64,000 nucleotides of DNA, from positions 2,294,001-2,358,000 of the forward strand of contig NZ_CP081120.1 of assembly GCF_025141935.1 (NCBI RefSeq), in the 5' to 3' direction. The translations under genes were made by a program, and so were the position numbers. Below are positions 27,045-36,774 of this stretch, in pieces. Position 1 is the first letter of the stretch. Every line of letters begins with the position of its first letter. The notes beneath the pieces were generated by a model. It saw only the letters and a list, made by a program, of their open reading frames with translations, was not told the origin of the DNA and did no database searches. The stretch comes from Sulfitobacter sp. S190. Its GTDB lineage: Bacteria; Pseudomonadota; Alphaproteobacteria; Rhodobacterales; Rhodobacteraceae.

Positions 27045-27423
27045 CTGCGGACCTTTTGCCCAACCGTTTTTTGCAAGAGCGCTAGTTAGTCGAAAACCGG
27101 CCGGACGACAACAGTCCGGCCCTTGAAGCAAGGGGCGCAACGCTACTCGCCCGAAGTGCGCGGTGCAACGTCACCGATTCTTCAGGCCTTTGGTAAGGCA
27201 CGCCTCCTGCCCCCCCACGCATTTTCAGGACGTTTTCGGAGCATGAAAGAAAGCTCATTCTTCAACAGCATGTCGAGCGCGCCGACTTCGGCTGCAACGC
27301 TGAACAGAAGCCTGCATGTCGACGCGGGTCCAATTTCGGCACGGGCCAAGCAGCCATTTCAAAGCGGTTCCTGTCTCGGCAGCCATCTGCGAGCACCCGC
27401 GCGCAACCGCGTCCTCAGCTCGG
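27045..27423. other. 379-bp gap with protein-like relic frames
   Basis: No intact gene is evident between dusA and the DevA-like ATPase. On the minus strand two overlapping frames read like protein. One, about 27259-27388, contains AAETGTALKWLLGPCRNWTR. The other, about 27185-27350, contains VAAEVGALDMLLKNELSF followed by a basic end and a stop near 27186. Neither has a convincing start and they are shifted by one base, as in a frameshifted relic or a dispersed repeat. The rest is featureless. Confidence 0.4.
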
Positions 27424-28155
27424 TCAGTTCTTCGCCTCTTCGACGACATGCAGCGGTTCGGTGGGCTGAATGACGTCCCTGACGACACGACCTTCCTCCA
27501 GCGTTATGATCCTGTCCGCCATCTCGAGGATACGGTTGTCGTGCGTGACCATCACCGTGGTGGTGTTGCGTTGCGCGCCAAGCGCCTTGAGCATTTCCAC
27601 GACGGTGCGCCCCGACACTTTATCCAATGCCGCCGTCGGTTCATCGGCAAAGATAATTTTGGGGTTCGACACCAACGCGCGCGCAATCGCGACGCGCTGT
27701 TTTTGTCCGCCCGACAGGTTGCCCGGCAGATAGTCGCGCCGGTCAGCCAGACCGACCAGGCCAAGGATATGATGGGCCGCGGCCAGTTGCCTGGCGCGGT
27801 CACCGCGCCCGTGCACCTGCAGGCCCATCATGACGTTTTGGGTCGCCGTCAGGCTTTCGTGCAGATTGTGCGCCTGAAAGATAAAGCCCAACTTGCGCCG
27901 CAATGCGACAAGCTGCTTTTCGGTTGCCCCGTTCAGTTCGGTGCCCAGCAGTCTGACACTTCCATCGTTGACGTCCCGAAGGCACCCCATCAGCGTCAGC
28001 AGGGTGGTCTTGCCCGATCCCGATGGCCCCATCAGAACCGTCAGCTTGCCGGGTGCGATTTCCAGATTGACGTCCCAGATGGCCTGCTTGCGCGCCTCGC
28101 CCGTCCCGAAGAAATGGTCAAGACCGGTGGTGACGATGGGGGCGGTATCATGCAT
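27424..28155 (-). CDS. DevA-type ABC transporter ATPase
   Basis: The 243-residue ATPase has Walker A MGPSGSGKTTLL, Q-loop FIFQAHNLHESLTA, signature LSGGQKQR, Walker B IIFADEPTAALD and the switch His in VMVTHDN. The HNLHESLTA segment and gene order match DevBCA exporters of the MacB/LolD-like branch. The first base of its ATG is the last base of the permease stop (TGATG), so it is coupled. With the permease and adaptor it should form a tripartite exporter of a lipid or small molecule; the cargo is unknown. Confidence 0.93.
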   Translation of the reverse strand: MHDTAPIVTTGLDHFFGTGEARKQAIWDVNLEIAPGKLTVLMGPSGSGKTTLLTLMGCLRDVNDGSVRLLGTELNGATEKQLVALRRKLGFIFQAHNLHESLTATQNVMMGLQVHGRGDRARQLAAAHHILGLVGLADRRDYLPGNLSGGQKQRVAIARALVSNPKIIFADEPTAALDKVSGRTVVEMLKALGAQRNTTTVMVTHDNRILEMADRIITLEEGRVVRDVIQPTEPLHVVEEAKN

Positions 28156-29330
28156 CAGAACAGGTCCGCCGGATCAGCACCCGCCAGCCGCCTTGTCGCA
28201 ATTGCCCCCGACAGACAGCATGCGACCAGCGTGCCGGCAAAAACAGACAGGATGCGGGCAAGATCCATTTCCACGGGCAGCCCGGTGGCCGCGCTCATCC
28301 CCATATAAAGAAGCATGGAAACGAGCAGCCCCGGGATGAAACCGAAAACCGCCAGCACAAGCGCCTCTTCGAACACGATCCCCAGAAAAAACCGCTGCCC
28401 GTAGCCCATCGCCTTGAACGTCGCGTATTCGCCCAGATGGTCAGCCACGTCCGTCGACAGCACCTGATACACGATCACGATGCCCACGATGATCCCGATC
28501 AGCACGCCAAAGCCAAAGATGATGCCTGTGGGCCGCTCCGTCGTCTGGTAGGCCAGATCGGCATTGGCCGCTTCTTCCAGCGTTTGGACCTTGACCGCTT
28601 CGGCAGGCAGAACCGTGCGCAGACGCCCGACAACCTCATCCGCATCCGCCCCTTGCGCCACCTTGAGCAGGATGTGATTGGGGGCCCCGCTGCTGCGTCC
28701 GCCGAAGAACCGCAGAAACGTCTGGTCTGACACGAACAATGTGCCGTCAGCGGTGAACCCGCCACCCATTGTCAAAGTGCCCACGGCGGTCAGAGTCTTG
28801 CCCCCGATTTCGAAGGCAAACGGCTGGCCCGCGCGTAACCCGTCAAAAGCATTGGCCGGCACGCCGCGCATGGCCGTGTCGATCAACGCGGTGTTTTCAG
28901 GGATCAACTGCGCGAACTGGCCGCCGATCTCGGGCGTGACATAAGCCGCGCCTTGCGTGTCGAGCGCGTAGGTCTGCAGGCTGGCCGTGCTGCCACCGTC
29001 CAGCTGAAAGTCGAGCGATCCGATATAAAGCGGCGTACCCGATGCAACCCCGCCCACGCCCAACGCCTGAAACAGGCGACTGCGCGCCACGTTACTGCCA
29101 TCTGTCAGGGTATTGGCATCTTCGGCTGAAATGATGATGTCTGCGTCAAAAAAGCTGTAGGGCGCGATGGTTGAGCTGTTAAGTGCGCCCAGGATGCCCA
29201 ACTGCATGAAGACGAGAAGCGTGGCAAAGGCGACGCCGGCAAGTGCGGCAGCAAAACGGGCCTTGCTGTGCGACAGCTGCAGCCATCCGATTGGCAGACG
29301 CCCGAACAGTCGTTGCAACAGCCCGCTCAT
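28155..29330 (-). CDS. DevC-type ABC transporter permease
   Basis: The 391-residue permease shows the MacB/FtsX layout. A first membrane helix near residues 22-45 (ARFAAALAGVAFATLLVFMQ) is followed by a large periplasmic domain (about 50-250). Three more helices form the C-terminal half, including GFGVLIGIIVGIVIVYQVL and EEALVLAVFGFIPGLLVSML. The GYLP-type motif of DevC is weak. It overlaps the adaptor gene by four bases (ATGA) and the ATPase gene by one. Confidence 0.92.
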   Translation of the reverse strand: MSGLLQRLFGRLPIGWLQLSHSKARFAAALAGVAFATLLVFMQLGILGALNSSTIAPYSFFDADIIISAEDANTLTDGSNVARSRLFQALGVGGVASGTPLYIGSLDFQLDGGSTASLQTYALDTQGAAYVTPEIGGQFAQLIPENTALIDTAMRGVPANAFDGLRAGQPFAFEIGGKTLTAVGTLTMGGGFTADGTLFVSDQTFLRFFGGRSSGAPNHILLKVAQGADADEVVGRLRTVLPAEAVKVQTLEEAANADLAYQTTERPTGIIFGFGVLIGIIVGIVIVYQVLSTDVADHLGEYATFKAMGYGQRFFLGIVFEEALVLAVFGFIPGLLVSMLLYMGMSAATGLPVEMDLARILSVFAGTLVACCLSGAIATRRLAGADPADLF

Positions 29331-30553
29331 TCGGATCGCTCCGTATCGATACGCACGATGGTTTCAAGGTTGGTATAGCGCTTGGCCCTGTCGGAGGACG
29401 CAGGGTCGAGCATCACGATCACATCGACCACACGTGCGTCCGTATTGGCGGCTGGATCATCCGACGTGATCGACTGGCGACCGATCTCCAGCCCGATCGC
29501 CTGCACCGTTCCGCTCAGGTCCTCTCCCAACGCCGCAGCGGCCACCGTGACCGGATCGCCAATGGACACACGCCCGATCAGGGTTTGATACACTTCGGCC
29601 TCGACCGTCATCTGCGCGATATCGCCAAGGTTCAGGATGCCGTCCGTGCCCGGCCTCTCACCCACTTGCACGTTGATACCCAGAACTGTGCCATCTCGGG
29701 GGGCACGTACGATACTACGCTCAAGATTCCGTTCGGCGCTGCGTAAATCGACACGCGCGGCGTCCAGATTGGCTTCGGCCACGGCGATGTCGGCCTGAAC
29801 TGTGCCCGACAATCCGTTGTAGCGCGACAGCGTAGCGCGGTTGCGTTCGACGTCGCGCGCCGCTTCGGTGGCACGCGCGACCACCACATCGAGATCGGCG
29901 CGTGTCGTCACCCCGCGGTCGAGCAAGGAGGTGGCACGCTCAAGCTCGGATTGCGCCTGTTGTGCGGTGATCTCGGCACGCTCAAGGTTGGCGGCGGCTT
30001 CCTCGCGGCTGGCGCGTACCGTTTCGCGCATTTGCATCAGCGCCGCTTCACGGACCTTGACCGTGGCAGCCGCGATCTCGATGTCGCTTTGCAAATCGCG
30101 CCGGTTGTCTAGGACTGCGAGCGTATCGCCTTGGGCAACCGTGTCTCCCACCGCCACTTCCAGCGCGTCGATACGGGCATCGCTGGCTCCGAACGGCGTG
30201 GCGATCCGGATCACGTCGCCCGCGGGCAAAATGCGACCCAACGCCACGATATCGCCCTCGCTCACGACGGCGACTTCCTCCTGCGTTCTGACCTTGGCCA
30301 ATGCCACGGCAATCGGGGTTTCCGTCCCTGCCCCCGGCGTCAGCCCCGTCGTCGCGAAGAAAACGCGCAGGGCCGGAGGCTGGAAATAGAGGCCCAGCAC
30401 ACCGCCCATAAACATGAACACCATCGCCAAAGGCACCAGCCGAAGCAGCGGTTTGCGCCTGCGCGCCGGGGCATTGCGTTCTGGTACTGTCGCCCCAAGC
30501 CCATTATCCGTAAGGGGCAATTCAGCTGACGGGGCAGGATCATGTTTGGACAT
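29327..30553 (-). CDS. DevB-type (HlyD-like) periplasmic adaptor
   Basis: The 408-residue adaptor starts at ATG 30553 behind GAGG; the TTG at 30559 is less likely. A cytoplasmic leader ends in RRRKP before a membrane anchor (LLRLVPLAMVFMFMGGVLGL). Then come the lipoyl half GRILPAGDVIRIATP, a long coiled-coil hairpin (about residues 150-275, many Glu/Arg/Ala heptads), the second lipoyl half SIVRAPRDGTVLGINVQVGE, and a beta-barrel. It is the first gene of the exporter operon and lies directly beside the palindrome shared with the divergent TetR gene. Confidence 0.92.
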   Translation of the reverse strand: MSKHDPAPSAELPLTDNGLGATVPERNAPARRRKPLLRLVPLAMVFMFMGGVLGLYFQPPALRVFFATTGLTPGAGTETPIAVALAKVRTQEEVAVVSEGDIVALGRILPAGDVIRIATPFGASDARIDALEVAVGDTVAQGDTLAVLDNRRDLQSDIEIAAATVKVREAALMQMRETVRASREEAAANLERAEITAQQAQSELERATSLLDRGVTTRADLDVVVARATEAARDVERNRATLSRYNGLSGTVQADIAVAEANLDAARVDLRSAERNLERSIVRAPRDGTVLGINVQVGERPGTDGILNLGDIAQMTVEAEVYQTLIGRVSIGDPVTVAAAALGEDLSGTVQAIGLEIGRQSITSDDPAANTDARVVDVIVMLDPASSDRAKRYTNLETIVRIDTERSE

Positions 30554-30571
30554 TCGCAATCCTCACTTTCG

Positions 30572-30593
30572 TTAATGACACATATGTCATTAA
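30572..30593. promoter_or_regulatory. TetR-type operator between the DevBCA-like operon and its regulator
   Basis: A perfect palindrome with 9-base arms, TTAATGACA-CATA-TGTCATTAA, sits in the 68-bp divergent gap, 18 bases before the adaptor start and 28 before the regulator start. Its size and AT-rich character are those of a TetR-family operator. Binding by the adjacent regulator would repress both transcripts. The protein-DNA pairing is inference from position. Confidence 0.75.
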
Positions 30594-30621
30594 GGGGCGA
30601 AATATCAACCGGGGATGAAGA

Positions 30622-31245
30622 ATGACGAAGCCCAAACGCAGCCGGCGCAAAGAGATGCGCCCGTCCGACATCATTGATGCAGCGGTTCAGGAATTCGCGA
30701 TCAAGGGCTATTCAGCCACGTCCATCGGCTCAATCGCGGCACGGGCAAATATCGCAAGATCAACTGTTTATCTGTATTTCGATGACAAGGAGGCGCTGAT
30801 CAAGGAAGCGTTTCGCGTGCGCATCGGCGATGTCATGGCCGACGCACGTCACGTGGGATCAGCCGCAGACCGGCCCTTTCCGGAGCTTTTGCACCATCTG
30901 CTCGACACGATGTACGCCCGGCTTGTCGACAGGGATACGATCGTGTTGCTGCGGGTATTGATCGCCGAAGGGCAACAGTTTCCCGAGCTTACGCGCTTTT
31001 ACCACGACACGATTTTGAGCGCAGCGCAGGACATGCTGTCTCAGATGCTGGCGCTGGGTGTCGCGCGGGGTGAGGTTCGGCCGGAGGCGTTGGCGTACGA
31101 CCCCAAGCTGATCATGGCTCCGGTTCTGATGTCGGCCATCTGGCGGCTGACCTTCGAGGAGATCGCCCCCCTAGACACGGACCAGCTGGTCAAATCGCAC
31201 ATGGACCTTCTGGCCTCGGGTCTGTTTGTGCACGGACCGGACTGA
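30622..31245 (+). CDS. TetR/AcrR-family transcriptional regulator
   Basis: The 207-residue product has an N-terminal helix-turn-helix (residues 12-58) with IIDAAVQEFAIKGYSATSI and RANIARSTVYLYFDDKEALI. A helical ligand-binding domain follows, which includes HHLLDTMYARLVDRDTIVLL and a TetR C-terminal segment. It is divergent from the exporter operon and probably represses it and itself through the 22-bp palindrome. The inducer is unknown. The ATG at 30622 follows a GGGGATGAAG stretch. Confidence 0.92.
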   Translation: MTKPKRSRRKEMRPSDIIDAAVQEFAIKGYSATSIGSIAARANIARSTVYLYFDDKEALIKEAFRVRIGDVMADARHVGSAADRPFPELLHHLLDTMYARLVDRDTIVLLRVLIAEGQQFPELTRFYHDTILSAAQDMLSQMLALGVARGEVRPEALAYDPKLIMAPVLMSAIWRLTFEEIAPLDTDQLVKSHMDLLASGLFVHGPD

Positions 31246-31290
31246 TCCGCCCCGATCCGGAGCCCCCCGTCCGGTCGGGCATGCACCGTG

Positions 31291-31950
31291 TCAACCGTGG
31301 ACGGGTGCGCGCGCGGCATTCTCCACTGGCGCCGGACGCGGCAATCCGCCCGCGTTGAGCAGATGCTCGACCACGGTGTCCGTCCCCTGCCCGTGCCGCA
31401 CGGCGCAAAAGACAAAGGGTTTGCCCGCCCGCATCCGCGCCGCATCGCGCTCCATCACCTCGAGCGACGCGCCCACATGTGGGGCGAGATCGGTTTTGTT
31501 GATGATCAACAGATCGGATTTCGTGATGGCCGGCCCCCCTTTGCGCGGAATTTCTTCTCCCGCGGCCACGTCGATCACGTACAGGGTCAGATCCGCCAAT
31601 TCGGGGCTGAACGTCGCTGACAGATTATCGCCGCCGCTTTCGATCAAAACGATATCGAGGTCCGCGTGCCGTTTGCGCATCTCGGCCACTGCGGCGAGGT
31701 TGATGGACGCGTCCTCCCGGATCGCGGTGTGCGGGCAGCCGCCGGTTTCGACACCGATCACCCGGTCCTGTGGCAAAATCTGCATGCGCATCAACGCTTC
31801 GGCGTCTTCCTGCGTATAGATGTCATTGGTGATAACCCCGACCGACAGGCGGGGATGCAGGGCCTTCGCAATGGCCGCCGTGAGCGATGTCTTGCCCGCG
31901 CCCACGGGTCCGCCGATGCCCACGCGCAGCGGGCCGTTCATCTTTGTCAT
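31291..31950 (-). CDS. ureG: Urease accessory GTPase UreG
   Basis: UreG uses GTP to deliver nickel to the urease active site together with UreD, UreF and UreE. The 219-residue SIMIBI GTPase has the P-loop [16 protein letters not shown] near residue 11. It also has the conserved Cys-His motif [16 protein letters not shown], the switch segment [19 protein letters not shown], and the guanine motif NKTD. It is the last gene of the operon and overlaps ureF by four bases. Confidence 0.97.
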   Translation of the reverse strand: MTKMNGPLRVGIGGPVGAGKTSLTAAIAKALHPRLSVGVITNDIYTQEDAEALMRMQILPQDRVIGVETGGCPHTAIREDASINLAAVAEMRKRHADLDIVLIESGGDNLSATFSPELADLTLYVIDVAAGEEIPRKGGPAITKSDLLIINKTDLAPHVGASLEVMERDAARMRAGKPFVFCAVRHGQGTDTVVEHLLNAGGLPRPAPVENAARAPVHG

Positions 31951-32603
31951 GATCGAAATATCCTGTGTTTGAGTGTTTCGTGGCGCATCGCGGCAATGTC
32001 CGAGCCAAAGCAGTGGCTGGCCAGATCATCCAGCGTCAGCCCGCGCGTGGCTTCGGCCGTATCGCGGCATACAGCAATCAGGTTGCGCAAAACGAGCTGC
32101 CCTTCGGTCTGGCCCAGCGGGATCAGACGCACCGCCGCTGACACCAGATTTGCCGCAAATGCCTGCAGGTACATCGCGACTGTCAGATCCAGCGGCAGGT
32201 TCTGTGCGCGGGCGGCCACCGCGACCGCCACGGGAAGTGTAAAGGCAGGCGTGTCATCGCCCCAGATCGCCGCCGTCGTCGCGGCAAATGCCGCACCCTG
32301 CAACACCGTTTCCTGCACCCGCTCGGCGCTGACGGCATAGGCACGCGCGATGGCGTCGATCATTTCGTGCGCCGCGCGGTCGGGGGCTGCAAAGGCCGCA
32401 CGCAGCAATATTGCGTCGGCGCGCCCCGTCCCGTGCGCGATGACGTCCGTCAGCCAGTCCTCGACCGATGCCGCATCCCGCAGACGCCCGTCCGCGATCG
32501 CGGTTTCGAGCCCGTGGGAATAGGCAAAAGCGCCGAGCGGATAGCCCGGCGAAAACCACTGCGTCAGGACCGCAACGCTGTGCGCATCAATGGCTGTGGT
32601 CAT
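31947..32603 (-). CDS. ureF: Urease accessory protein UreF
   Basis: UreF is the all-helical scaffold in the UreD-UreF-UreG activation complex. The 218-residue product has the N-terminal [19 protein letters not shown], the family's most conserved stretch. It continues with [20 protein letters not shown] and a C-terminal [24 protein letters not shown] region with its conserved Ser/Pro/Asp pattern. It overlaps ureE by 17 bases and ureG by four. Confidence 0.95.
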   Translation of the reverse strand: MTTAIDAHSVAVLTQWFSPGYPLGAFAYSHGLETAIADGRLRDAASVEDWLTDVIAHGTGRADAILLRAAFAAPDRAAHEMIDAIARAYAVSAERVQETVLQGAAFAATTAAIWGDDTPAFTLPVAVAVAARAQNLPLDLTVAMYLQAFAANLVSAAVRLIPLGQTEGQLVLRNLIAVCRDTAEATRGLTLDDLASHCFGSDIAAMRHETLKHRIFRS

Positions 32604-33105
32604 GGCCCTGCCCGTGCGGGTGATCGTGGGTGTGCTCGTGCGCGGTGTGCCCGTGGCTGTGGCTGTGGGTGCGCCCGTGGCCGTATGCGCCGCCTTCGGG
32701 GGTAAATGGCTCGGTCACAGCCCTGATCCGCGCGCCCAGATGCTCCAGCATGTGACCAATGACCGGATCACTCTGGATCAACAACCGGTCCGCTTCGATC
32801 TGGCACGGTGTGTGGCGGTTGCCGATGTGCCAGGCCAAGCGGACCAGATCCGGACCGGATACTTCCAAAAGCGGCTCGTCCGCCGCGCGCACCGCAATCA
32901 CGCCGCCCTGCGCGAGGGCCAGCCCGTCTCCGTGACCCAGCGATGTGGTCTGCGGCAAATCCACCAGAAGCTGCTTACCCTGATCGGTTGTGAGCACCTT
33001 GCGGCGCAAAAAGCGGTCGTCGTACCCCAAGGTGCAGCTGTCGGTCGCGTGCGTGCTGTCCCAGCTTTGTGCGGGCAGGACGGATTGGCTCAGATGATCG
33101 GTCAT
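32587..33105 (-). CDS. ureE: Urease accessory nickel chaperone UreE with His-rich tail
   Basis: UreE binds nickel and hands it to UreG. I use ATG 33105, giving 172 residues; the longer frame upstream belongs to ureC. The body has an N-terminal domain (LGYDDRFLRRKVLTTDQGK) and a metal-binding domain (WHIGNRHTPCQIEADRL, His and Cys present; GHMLEHLGARI). The C-terminal 30 residues are a His-rich tail with more than a dozen His alternating with Gly, Ser, Thr and Asp. Such tails store extra nickel in some species. Confidence 0.95.
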   Translation of the reverse strand: MTDHLSQSVLPAQSWDSTHATDSCTLGYDDRFLRRKVLTTDQGKQLLVDLPQTTSLGHGDGLALAQGGVIAVRAADEPLLEVSGPDLVRLAWHIGNRHTPCQIEADRLLIQSDPVIGHMLEHLGARIRAVTEPFTPEGGAYGHGRTHSHSHGHTAHEHTHDHPHGQGHDHSH

Positions 33106-33115
33106 ATCGTCTCTT

Positions 33116-34825
33116 TCAGAACAGGAAATATCTCTGCGCCATGGGCAGCACGTCTGCAGGCGCACAGGTCAGCAATTCGCCATCGGCGCGCACGTCATAG
33201 GTTTCGGGGTCAACCTCCATGACGGGGGTCGCATCGTTGAGGATCAGGTCCGCCTTGCCGATGGTCCGCGTGTTGCGCACGGCCTGCGTGCGCTTCGACA
33301 GGCCCAGCGCGTCGCCAATGCCGTCCGCCTGTGCCGCCTGCGACACAAAGGTGACCGACCCGTGCGCGACCGACGTGCCATAAGCCCCGAACATGGGCCG
33401 CGAATACACCGGTTGCGGGGTCGGGATCGACGCATTCGGATCGCCCATCTGCGCGACAACGATCGTCCCGCCCAACAAGACCATCTCCGGCTTCACCCCG
33501 AAAAACGCCGGATTCCACAACACCAGATCGGCACGTTTGCCGACCTCGATGCTGCCCACGCAATGGCTCACGCCCTGTGCGATGGCGGGGTTGATCGTGT
33601 ATTTGGAGATGTAGCGGCGCACCCGGTAATTGTCGTTTTCGCCCGTCTCCTCGGCCAGCCTGCCACGCTGCTTGCGCATTTTGTCGGCGGTTTGCCATGT
33701 CCGGATCACCACTTCGCCCACGCGTCCCATGGCCTGACTGTCGGACGCGATGATCGAAAATGCGCCCATATCGTGCAGCACGTCTTCTGCGGCGATGGTT
33801 TCACGGCGGATGCGGCTCTCCGCAAAGGCGATGTCTTCGGGAATGGATTTATCGAGGTGGTGACACACCATCAACATGTCGAGATGTTCTTCCACGGTGT
33901 TGACTGTAAAGGGCCGCGTGGGGTTGGTGGAGGACGGCAGCACATTGGCGTCGCCGCATATCTTGATGATGTCCGGCGCGTGCCCGCCTCCGGCTCCCTC
34001 CGTGTGGAAGGCGTGAATGGTCCGGCCCTTCATGGCGCCCACCGTATGCTCGACAAAACCGCTTTCGTTGAGCGTATCGGTGTGGATCATCACCTGAACG
34101 TCCATATCGTCGGCCACCGACAGGCAGCAGTCGATGGCGGCCGGTGTGGTGCCCCAATCCTCGTGCAGCTTGAGCGCGCAGGCGCCCGCCTTGACCATCT
34201 CGACCAGCGCGTCGGGCTGGCTTGCGTTGCCTTTGCCCGACAGACCGATGTTCATCGGGATCGCGTCAAATGCCTGCATCATCCGCCCGATGTGCCACGA
34301 CCCGGGCGTGCAGGTGGTGGCAAGGGTTCCGTGCGCCGGGCCGGTCCCTCCGCCAAAGCAGGTGGTCACTCCCGAGTGCAGCGCGTCCTCTATCTGCTGG
34401 GGTGCGATGAAGTGGATATGGCTGTCAATGCCGCCCGCCGTGACGATCCGCCCCTCGCCCGCGATCACTTCGGTTCCGGGCCCGATGATGATGTCCACAC
34501 CGTCCTGCATGTCGGGGTTGCCCGCTTTGCCGATCGCCGCGATCAGACCGTCACGCAGCGCCACATCGGCCTTGTAGATGCCTGTGTGATCCAGAATCAG
34601 CGCATTGGTGATGACCGTATCCACCGCCCCCTGTGCGCGGGTCGTCTGGGATTGGCCCATCCCGTCACGAATGACTTTGCCACCGCCGAACTTCACCTCC
34701 TCGCCGTATAGGGTGAGGTCACGTTCGACCTCGATGACCAGATCGGTATCGGCAAGCCGCACCCGGTCACCGGTGGTCGGGCCATACATCGCGGCATATT
34801 GGGCACGTGGAATTCTGGTCGCCAT
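33116..34825 (-). CDS. ureC: Urease alpha subunit (catalytic)
   Basis: UreC carries the dinickel centre that hydrolyses urea to ammonia and carbamate. The 569-residue product starts at ATG 34825 ([20 protein letters not shown]). The lysine to be carbamylated is in [17 protein letters not shown], the nickel ligands include [14 protein letters not shown] and [14 protein letters not shown], and the mobile flap carries [10 protein letters not shown]. All key residues look intact and the length is standard. It follows a small unknown gene by 58 bases and precedes ureE by 10. Confidence 0.98.
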   Translation of the reverse strand: MATRIPRAQYAAMYGPTTGDRVRLADTDLVIEVERDLTLYGEEVKFGGGKVIRDGMGQSQTTRAQGAVDTVITNALILDHTGIYKADVALRDGLIAAIGKAGNPDMQDGVDIIIGPGTEVIAGEGRIVTAGGIDSHIHFIAPQQIEDALHSGVTTCFGGGTGPAHGTLATTCTPGSWHIGRMMQAFDAIPMNIGLSGKGNASQPDALVEMVKAGACALKLHEDWGTTPAAIDCCLSVADDMDVQVMIHTDTLNESGFVEHTVGAMKGRTIHAFHTEGAGGGHAPDIIKICGDANVLPSSTNPTRPFTVNTVEEHLDMLMVCHHLDKSIPEDIAFAESRIRRETIAAEDVLHDMGAFSIIASDSQAMGRVGEVVIRTWQTADKMRKQRGRLAEETGENDNYRVRRYISKYTINPAIAQGVSHCVGSIEVGKRADLVLWNPAFFGVKPEMVLLGGTIVVAQMGDPNASIPTPQPVYSRPMFGAYGTSVAHGSVTFVSQAAQADGIGDALGLSKRTQAVRNTRTIGKADLILNDATPVMEVDPETYDVRADGELLTCAPADVLPMAQRYFLF

Positions 34826-34883
34826 ATCAAAAGCTCCGAAGGTCGTTGCGGATGGGGGTCTGGGGGCCGAACACGGGCAGACG

Positions 34884-35195
34884 CTATTTCTTCTTGGTGC
34901 CGCGCTTGGCCAGCCGTTTGGCATTGGCGCGGGTGGTTTGGCGGATGGGTTTGATGGCCGCCTGCGCGATCTTTTCGGGCGGGCCGCCCCGGGCCATGAC
35001 ACGCGCCGCGTCGGTGCCCGATTTCGTCAGCGCATAGGCTTTTTCGGACAGCATCCGGTTGTTTTCATTGCGCGTGACCGACCATATCCCCGCCATCCCC
35101 AGCATGCGCATCCCGATCACCGCCTGCGCTTCGGCAGCGACCATTCCGATCTGGAAGGCGTTTGCCCACATTTGCACCGGTAAAAACCCCTTCAT
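34884..35195 (-). CDS. Small protein of unknown function inside the urease operon, 103 residues
   Basis: The gene overlaps the ureB stop by four bases (ATGA) and precedes ureC by 58, so it belongs to the urease transcript. The N-terminal half is amphipathic and rich in Met and Ala ([20 protein letters not shown], then [10 protein letters not shown]), like a phasin-type helix. The C-terminal half is very basic ([16 protein letters not shown]). From memory, Rhodobacteraceae homologues are sometimes labelled antifreeze protein, a name based on composition only. I assign no function. Confidence 0.85.
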   Translation of the reverse strand: MKGFLPVQMWANAFQIGMVAAEAQAVIGMRMLGMAGIWSVTRNENNRMLSEKAYALTKSGTDAARVMARGGPPEKIAQAAIKPIRQTTRANAKRLAKRGTKKK

Positions 35196-35500
35196 TCCAG
35201 ATCTCCCATAACCTGACCGTTGAAGCCGAATATCCGCCGTGCGCCACCGATGGGGATGAGTGACACTTCACGCGCCTGCCCCGGCTCAAAGCGCACCGCT
35301 GTTCCTGCCGCGATGTCGAGCCTGTGGCCCCGCGCGGCGGCACGGTCGAAGTCGAGCGCGGGATTCGTCTCGGCAAAGTGGTAATGGCTGCCGACCTGCA
35401 CCGGCCTGTCGCCGGTATTTGCGACCACCAGCGTGATGGCCTGCGCCTGCGCATTCAGCGTGATGTCGCCCTGTGCGGGCATGAGTTCTCCGGGGATCAT
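35192..35500 (-). CDS. ureB: Urease beta subunit
   Basis: The 102-residue structural subunit begins [16 protein letters not shown] and has the conserved core [20 protein letters not shown]. That is followed by [20 protein letters not shown] and the closing [12 protein letters not shown]. UreB packs with UreA and UreC in the (ABC)3 assembly. It lies 10 bases after ureA and overlaps the 103-residue gene by four. Confidence 0.97.
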   Translation of the reverse strand: MIPGELMPAQGDITLNAQAQAITLVVANTGDRPVQVGSHYHFAETNPALDFDRAAARGHRLDIAAGTAVRFEPGQAREVSLIPIGGARRIFGFNGQVMGDLE

Positions 35501-35509
35501 CTGCGTCTC

Positions 35510-35812
35510 CTAGCGGATCGGATTGTGGACGGTCACCAGCTTGGTGCCATCGGGGAATGTCGCTTCGACCTGCACTTCGGGGATCATCTCGGCCACGCCG
35601 TCCATACATTGCTCACGCGACAGCACATGCCCTCCCGCCTGCATCATGTCGGCCACCGACCGGCCGTCGCGGGCGCCCTCGACAACCGCATCGGTGATCA
35701 GGGCGATCGCTTCGGGATGGTTCAGCTTGACCCCGCGGGCCAGCCTTTTGCGGGCCACTTCGGCGGCCATCGCCACCAGTAACTTGTCCTTCTCACGGGG
35801 GGTCAATTGCAT
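35510..35812 (-). CDS. ureA: Urease gamma subunit
   Basis: The 100-residue structural subunit begins [20 protein letters not shown]. It has the conserved [20 protein letters not shown] and the ending [20 protein letters not shown]. It starts three bases after the ureD stop, consistent with translational coupling. All residues of the short family pattern look present. Confidence 0.97.
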   Translation of the reverse strand: MQLTPREKDKLLVAMAAEVARKRLARGVKLNHPEAIALITDAVVEGARDGRSVADMMQAGGHVLSREQCMDGVAEMIPEVQVEATFPDGTKLVTVHNPIR

Positions 35813-35815
35813 CTC

Positions 35816-36673
35816 TTACAGTCTCCAGACAGTCGGCAGGGATTGGTGGGTCAGTCGGTCGAGGATCGGGATCAGGCTGCGCCGCAGGGCAAGCCCGTCT
35901 GCCGCCAGCAACCGCACAACCAGAACATCGGCCGCAAGCAGGCTCGCCCCGCCCGTCACGGGCAGCAACGCGCGCACCTGCCCGAGCAGCGCAGGCGCCT
36001 GCGGTCCGACCATAACGATGCTGCTGACCGCGCAGGCCCCCGCACCCGTCGCGGCACCGCGCAGGCTGCGGCTGGCATCCCCGCTCAGGCGCACCGCATC
36101 GCGAAAGATCGGGCTGCCCGCGCGATCAATGGCGATCCGGTCCCACAAATCCACGCAAGCAACGCGCTCGCCCATCGCCGTGCGCCCGAAAATCAGGGTC
36201 TCGACCATCACCGCGGTCGCATCCCGTGCGAGCGAAATCTGCAACCGCCGCGATACTGCGGCGTGATCGAAAACGATCGTTTCCTGCGGCAACCAGTTCA
36301 AATGCCCGCCCTGCCCGACGCTGAGGGTGTTCTGGATGTTGCCCTGTGATCCGGCGGTCGCGCGGTACAGGCGTTCGGCGGCTTGGGTGGTTACGGTCAG
36401 CCGCGCATCGGCACCGACCTCTGCCGACAGGGCCAACCTGTCACCACCGGTGACACCGCCCGCCGTGTTGACCAGCACCGCTTCGGCCTCGGGGCGGTGC
36501 GTTGTGGGAAACACCAGCTTCAGACAGCCCGATTGCCGCAGGTCCGCCAAAGCGGTCCTGCCGTCCCGCGCACGGACCGCCACATGCGCCGCCCCCACGG
36601 CGCGGGGCTGCGCCGGGGCCACCGCGCGGGCGGGCGAATGTTTTCTCGTCAAGAGTGTTATCGGGGCCACCAT
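35816..36673 (-). CDS. ureD: Urease accessory protein UreD
   Basis: UreD docks on the apo-urease and channels nickel during activation. The 285-residue product shows the conserved VLVNTAGGVTGGDRLALSAE, the TQAAERLYRATAG strand, and the central HLNWLPQETIVFDHAAVSRR. It is the first gene of ureD-A-B-x-C-E-F-G; no urea transporter is in the window. The upstream 101-bp gap separates it from the coiled-coil ATPase gene in the same direction. I see no clear NtrC or sigma-54 site there. Confidence 0.95.
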   Translation of the reverse strand: MVAPITLLTRKHSPARAVAPAQPRAVGAAHVAVRARDGRTALADLRQSGCLKLVFPTTHRPEAEAVLVNTAGGVTGGDRLALSAEVGADARLTVTTQAAERLYRATAGSQGNIQNTLSVGQGGHLNWLPQETIVFDHAAVSRRLQISLARDATAVMVETLIFGRTAMGERVACVDLWDRIAIDRAGSPIFRDAVRLSGDASRSLRGAATGAGACAVSSIVMVGPQAPALLGQVRALLPVTGGASLLAADVLVVRLLAADGLALRRSLIPILDRLTHQSLPTVWRL

Positions 36674-36774
36674 AGGGTTGTTCGCCCCACTCGATCACAT
36701 GGGTCCGGCCCGCGGTAGGTCTGGGGTGCATCCTGCGCATCGAAATTGGGCCAACTGCCCAATCAATAGGCAGA

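Noticed and set aside
32590..32700. GTG-rich run resembling a microsatellite
   Set aside because: It is the His-rich tail of UreE read on the other strand.
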